Shown: piece by piece, positions 6,119 through 7,344 of the stretch
Layout of the letters: each line of letters starts with the position of its first letter
How positions within the stretch are numbered: the first letter of the stretch is position 1
NCBI GenBank assembly: GCA_022424805.1
Contig: JAKMGR010000085.1
Location: 1-7,344 of the forward strand
Origin: Verrucomicrobiales bacterium
Lineage (GTDB): Bacteria; Verrucomicrobiota; Verrucomicrobiia; Verrucomicrobiales; DEV007
Direction: 5' to 3'
Length of the DNA: 7,344 nt
Made by a program: the position numbers and the translations under genes
The notes under the pieces: model-generated
Told to the model about the DNA's origin: nothing
The model's input: the letters and a program-made list of their open reading frames with translations, nothing else
The model's database searches: none

Positions 6119-6150
6119 GGGGCCGCTTACCCCGAAGGATAAGTGGCCCC
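6119..6150 (+). terminator. Strong 11-bp hairpin, possible terminator or structured RNA
   Basis: GGGGCCGCTTA (6119-6129) pairs with TAAGTGGCCCC (6140-6150) along 11 positions, with one G-U wobble and a 10-base loop. It is the most stable-looking stem in the window. CCTTC (6100-6104) can instead pair with GAAGG (6116-6120), which would invade the foot of the stem, so two alternative folds are possible. The + strand downstream is A/C-rich with no U-tract. On the - strand a modest T-rich stretch follows, but no - strand gene needs a terminator. I call it a transcript-end or structural hairpin with limited confidence. Confidence 0.4.
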
Positions 6151-6172
6151 AAAACACGAAACACAAACAGAC

Positions 6173-6191
6173 AGTTACCGACAAAGTAACT
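6173..6191. repeat. Inverted repeat AGTTAC/GTAACT
   Basis: A perfect 6-bp inverted repeat (6173-6178 and 6186-6191) with a 7-base loop lies just upstream of the candidate transpeptidase promoter. An overlapping CCGA/TCGG pairing (6178-6181 and 6193-6196) competes with it. It may be an operator or part of the same structured region. Confidence 0.3.
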
Positions 6192-6204
6192 ATCGGAAGA
6201 CTAC

Positions 6205-6234
6205 TTGATATTTAAGATGGGTCAACAATAAAGT
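6205..6234 (+). promoter_or_regulatory. Candidate promoter of the L,D-transpeptidase-ispH pair
   Basis: TTGATA (6205-6210, five of six -35 bases) is followed after 18 bases by TAAAGT (6229-6234, four of six -10 bases). It lies in the AT-rich stretch about 90 bases before the ATG at 6322, which would leave a leader of roughly 80 bases. The spacing is slightly long and the -10 weak, so this is one possibility among several in an AT-rich segment. Confidence 0.3.
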
Positions 6235-6321
6235 GTTAAAAAATTCATTTTTCTCTAATTTTTCTAACTTTCCTCGCTCCGAGGCTGGTTTGGTGTAACT
6301 TTTGAATCCTTTTTACGAGAC

Positions 6322-7023
6322 ATGAAACTGACCCATTCTTTCGTTTATGGATTTCGCTCGCATTGGGCTTCATTCGCCGGAATTGCCGTTGCGATGCTGG
6401 CGTTCATCGTTTCCGGCTGCGCCACCAAGCCAACGGAGCAGACCGTTCCTGCCAGTATGGCTGTGCGTTATGGAACGGTTCAGGACACGAGCAAGGTGAA
6501 GATCAAAGTCAGCTTGAATCACCGAGCAGTTTACGTTTTTGAAGGTGAAGAGCCTCGGTTCGTTGCTGCGGTAGCAATCGGCAAGCCTTCGGATCCTACC
6601 CCGACTGGTACGTTTAAGGTGCAGCACAAAGAAGTGAAGAAGCGCTCCAGTAGCTACGGCTTTTTTGTTAAGGATGGTCAGGTAGTGCCTGGAGAGCGCC
6701 GGAAAATGCCCTCCGGATACCGTTACGTTGGGTATCCGCTGCCCTACTGGGGCTACTTCTCCCACGGATGCGGGTTCCATGCAGGAGCCGTTTGGCCAGA
6801 CCCACGAACGCATGGTTGCCTCCGTCTGCACAAAACTGTTGCAGACGATTTCTACCACATGGTTAAAGTCGGAACTCCGGTGATCATTCAAAAGAGCCTC
6901 CCGGAAGATGCCACTCTCGGCAAAAACGTTCCGCGTCCTGTGGACTACGCTCATCCTGATTCCCCCCCCTCGGTCCGTGCGTCGGATGCTGTCTTCACCG
7001 ACATGGACAACGTCTGGTTTTAA
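6322..7023 (+). CDS. YkuD-family L,D-transpeptidase lipoprotein
   Basis: This 233-residue periplasmic enzyme is expected to use a catalytic cysteine to form 3-3 cross-links in peptidoglycan or to attach proteins or other groups to it. The N-terminus has a basic/aromatic start, a hydrophobic segment (19-30) and lipobox VSGC with Cys33, so it is probably a lipoprotein. The YkuD domain spans about 58-190: KIKVSLNHRAVYVFEGEE is the opening strand pair, IGKPSDPTPTGTFKV (86-100) is the conserved product-loop region, and RTHGCLRLH (162-170) contains His164 and the probable nucleophile Cys166, with FHAG (152-155) upstream supplying the other conserved histidine. An additional SHGC occurs at 147-150, just before FHAG. 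The Asp-rich tail beyond about 192 has no assigned role and is encoded across an 8-C tract (6962-6969). The start at 6322 has only a weak purine stretch (CGAGA) before it. ispH follows after 8 bases, so the two are probably co-transcribed. Confidence 0.93.
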   Translation: MKLTHSFVYGFRSHWASFAGIAVAMLAFIVSGCATKPTEQTVPASMAVRYGTVQDTSKVKIKVSLNHRAVYVFEGEEPRFVAAVAIGKPSDPTPTGTFKVQHKEVKKRSSSYGFFVKDGQVVPGERRKMPSGYRYVGYPLPYWGYFSHGCGFHAGAVWPDPRTHGCLRLHKTVADDFYHMVKVGTPVIIQKSLPEDATLGKNVPRPVDYAHPDSPPSVRASDAVFTDMDNVWF

Positions 7024-7031
7024 ATTTTCCT

Positions 7032-7344
7032 ATGCCAACTGCCCCGAAGAGAAAGCGAGTCAATGTGCGCACGCCGGAGGTAATGGAGCGCGTCCAGGCC
7101 GAGGTCGCGAATCACTACCAGAGTTCGATTGTCGAGAAAGTCCGCTCCCGAGGTGGGATTCTCACGATTAGAGATACCACCTTGCGTCTCGCTCAGCAGT
7201 TCGGGTTTTGTTACGGGGTCGAGCGAGCGATTGACCTTGCCTACGCCTCTCGTCGTGTTTTTCCCGACAATCGAATTTTTCTGATTGGGGAAATCATTCA
7301 CAACCCGGAGGTTAACCGCCAGCTCGAGGAAATGAACATCGTTT
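7032..7344 (+). CDS. ispH: 4-hydroxy-3-methylbut-2-enyl diphosphate reductase, 3' end missing
   Basis: IspH (LytB) is the cytosolic [4Fe-4S] enzyme that reduces HMBPP to IPP and DMAPP, the last step of the MEP isoprenoid pathway. The frame is open through the right edge, giving 104 codons. FGFCYGVERAI (57-67) carries Cys60, the first cluster ligand, and GEIIHNPEVN (86-95) carries the conserved active-site histidine, His90. A leader of about 45 residues (PKRKRVNVRTPEVMERVQAE...) precedes the core. Many IspH proteins, such as E. coli's, place this Cys near residue 12, so this is the longer subfamily known from cyanobacteria, plants and some other phyla. The ATG at 7032 lies 8 bases after the transpeptidase stop with no evident Shine-Dalgarno sequence, suggesting translational coupling. 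The same frame is open upstream to at least 6969, inside the transpeptidase gene, but no better start was seen. The pairing with a cell-wall enzyme fits supply of undecaprenyl carrier but may be incidental. Confidence 0.95.
   Translation, partial: MPTAPKRKRVNVRTPEVMERVQAEVANHYQSSIVEKVRSRGGILTIRDTTLRLAQQFGFCYGVERAIDLAYASRRVFPDNRIFLIGEIIHNPEVNRQLEEMNIV

Larger units (their letters stand above)
5734..6321 (+). other. 588-base intergenic region with several inverted repeats
   Basis: No gene is convincingly supported between recA and the transpeptidase. A 75-codon TTG-started frame at 5915-6142 has no recognisable motif and ends inside the strongest hairpin, so it was not annotated. The stretch contains inverted repeats at 5749-5763, 5856-5883, 5990-6011, 6119-6150 and 6173-6191, and two GGTATCCT direct repeats at 6024-6031 and 6056-6063. 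The last 120 bases are markedly AT-rich and probably hold the promoter and leader of the transpeptidase gene. The repeats could reflect a structured RNA, but I recognise no known riboswitch or small-RNA family. Confidence 0.5.

Noticed and set aside
5915..6142. 75-codon frame with TTG start and four cysteines after recA
   Set aside because: It has no Shine-Dalgarno sequence, no recognisable motif and no signal peptide. Its stop falls inside the 11-bp hairpin at 6119-6150. Cys count alone is not evidence of a gene.

Overview
The window looks like a chromosomal segment of a Gram-negative, moderate-GC bacterium, most probably of the Verrucomicrobiota or a related PVC lineage. That placement is an inference. 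It rests on (i) paired FtsX/MacB-type permeases followed by a cysteine-cluster lipoprotein, an arrangement I associate with PVC bacteria; (ii) a recA promoter carrying an 8/10 match to the LexA operator consensus described for Verrucomicrobia (TGTTC-N4-GAACA); (iii) an IspH with a long N-terminal leader before its first Fe-S cysteine; and (iv) mostly weak or absent Shine-Dalgarno sequences. All seven genes are on the + strand.

Bases 1-2795 form one tight cluster. It holds the 3' part of an FtsX-like ABC permease (2-979), a second complete FtsX-like permease (992-2140), and a small secreted lipoprotein with a CNRRPGDEC...CC motif (2163-2795). The gaps are 12 and 22 bases, so the three are probably one operon. 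The ATPase, and perhaps a periplasmic adaptor, should lie upstream of the window. Five bases after the lipoprotein stop is an 83-bp element (2801-2883). It consists of two inverted 24-nt units, each a GTAG tetranucleotide directly 5' of a 20-nt hairpin, which is the layout of a RAYT-type REP pair (BIME).

Bases 2982-4232 encode an exported right-handed parallel beta-helix protein of unknown substrate. A 241-base gap then carries the recA control region: a TACAAT -10 box, a LexA-like operator and several GTGAA repeats. recA (4474-5733) encodes a full RecA core preceded by an unusual disordered Ala/Lys/Thr/Pro-rich extension of about 73 residues.

A 588-base gap (5734-6321) follows, with no convincing gene but five inverted repeats, the strongest an 11-bp stem at 6119-6150. 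Its AT-rich end probably contains the promoter of the last pair: a YkuD-type L,D-transpeptidase lipoprotein (6322-7023, cell-wall cross-linking) and, 8 bases later, the 5' end of ispH (7032 to the window edge, last step of the MEP isoprenoid pathway). An 8-C tract near the end of the transpeptidase gene is a potential slippage site: a -1 shift there leads without a stop into ispH.

The most noteworthy points are the REP-pair element, the cysteine-cluster lipoprotein tied to the two-permease transporter, and the RecA extension with its SOS-like promoter. No CRISPR array, tRNA, rRNA or transposase gene was seen.
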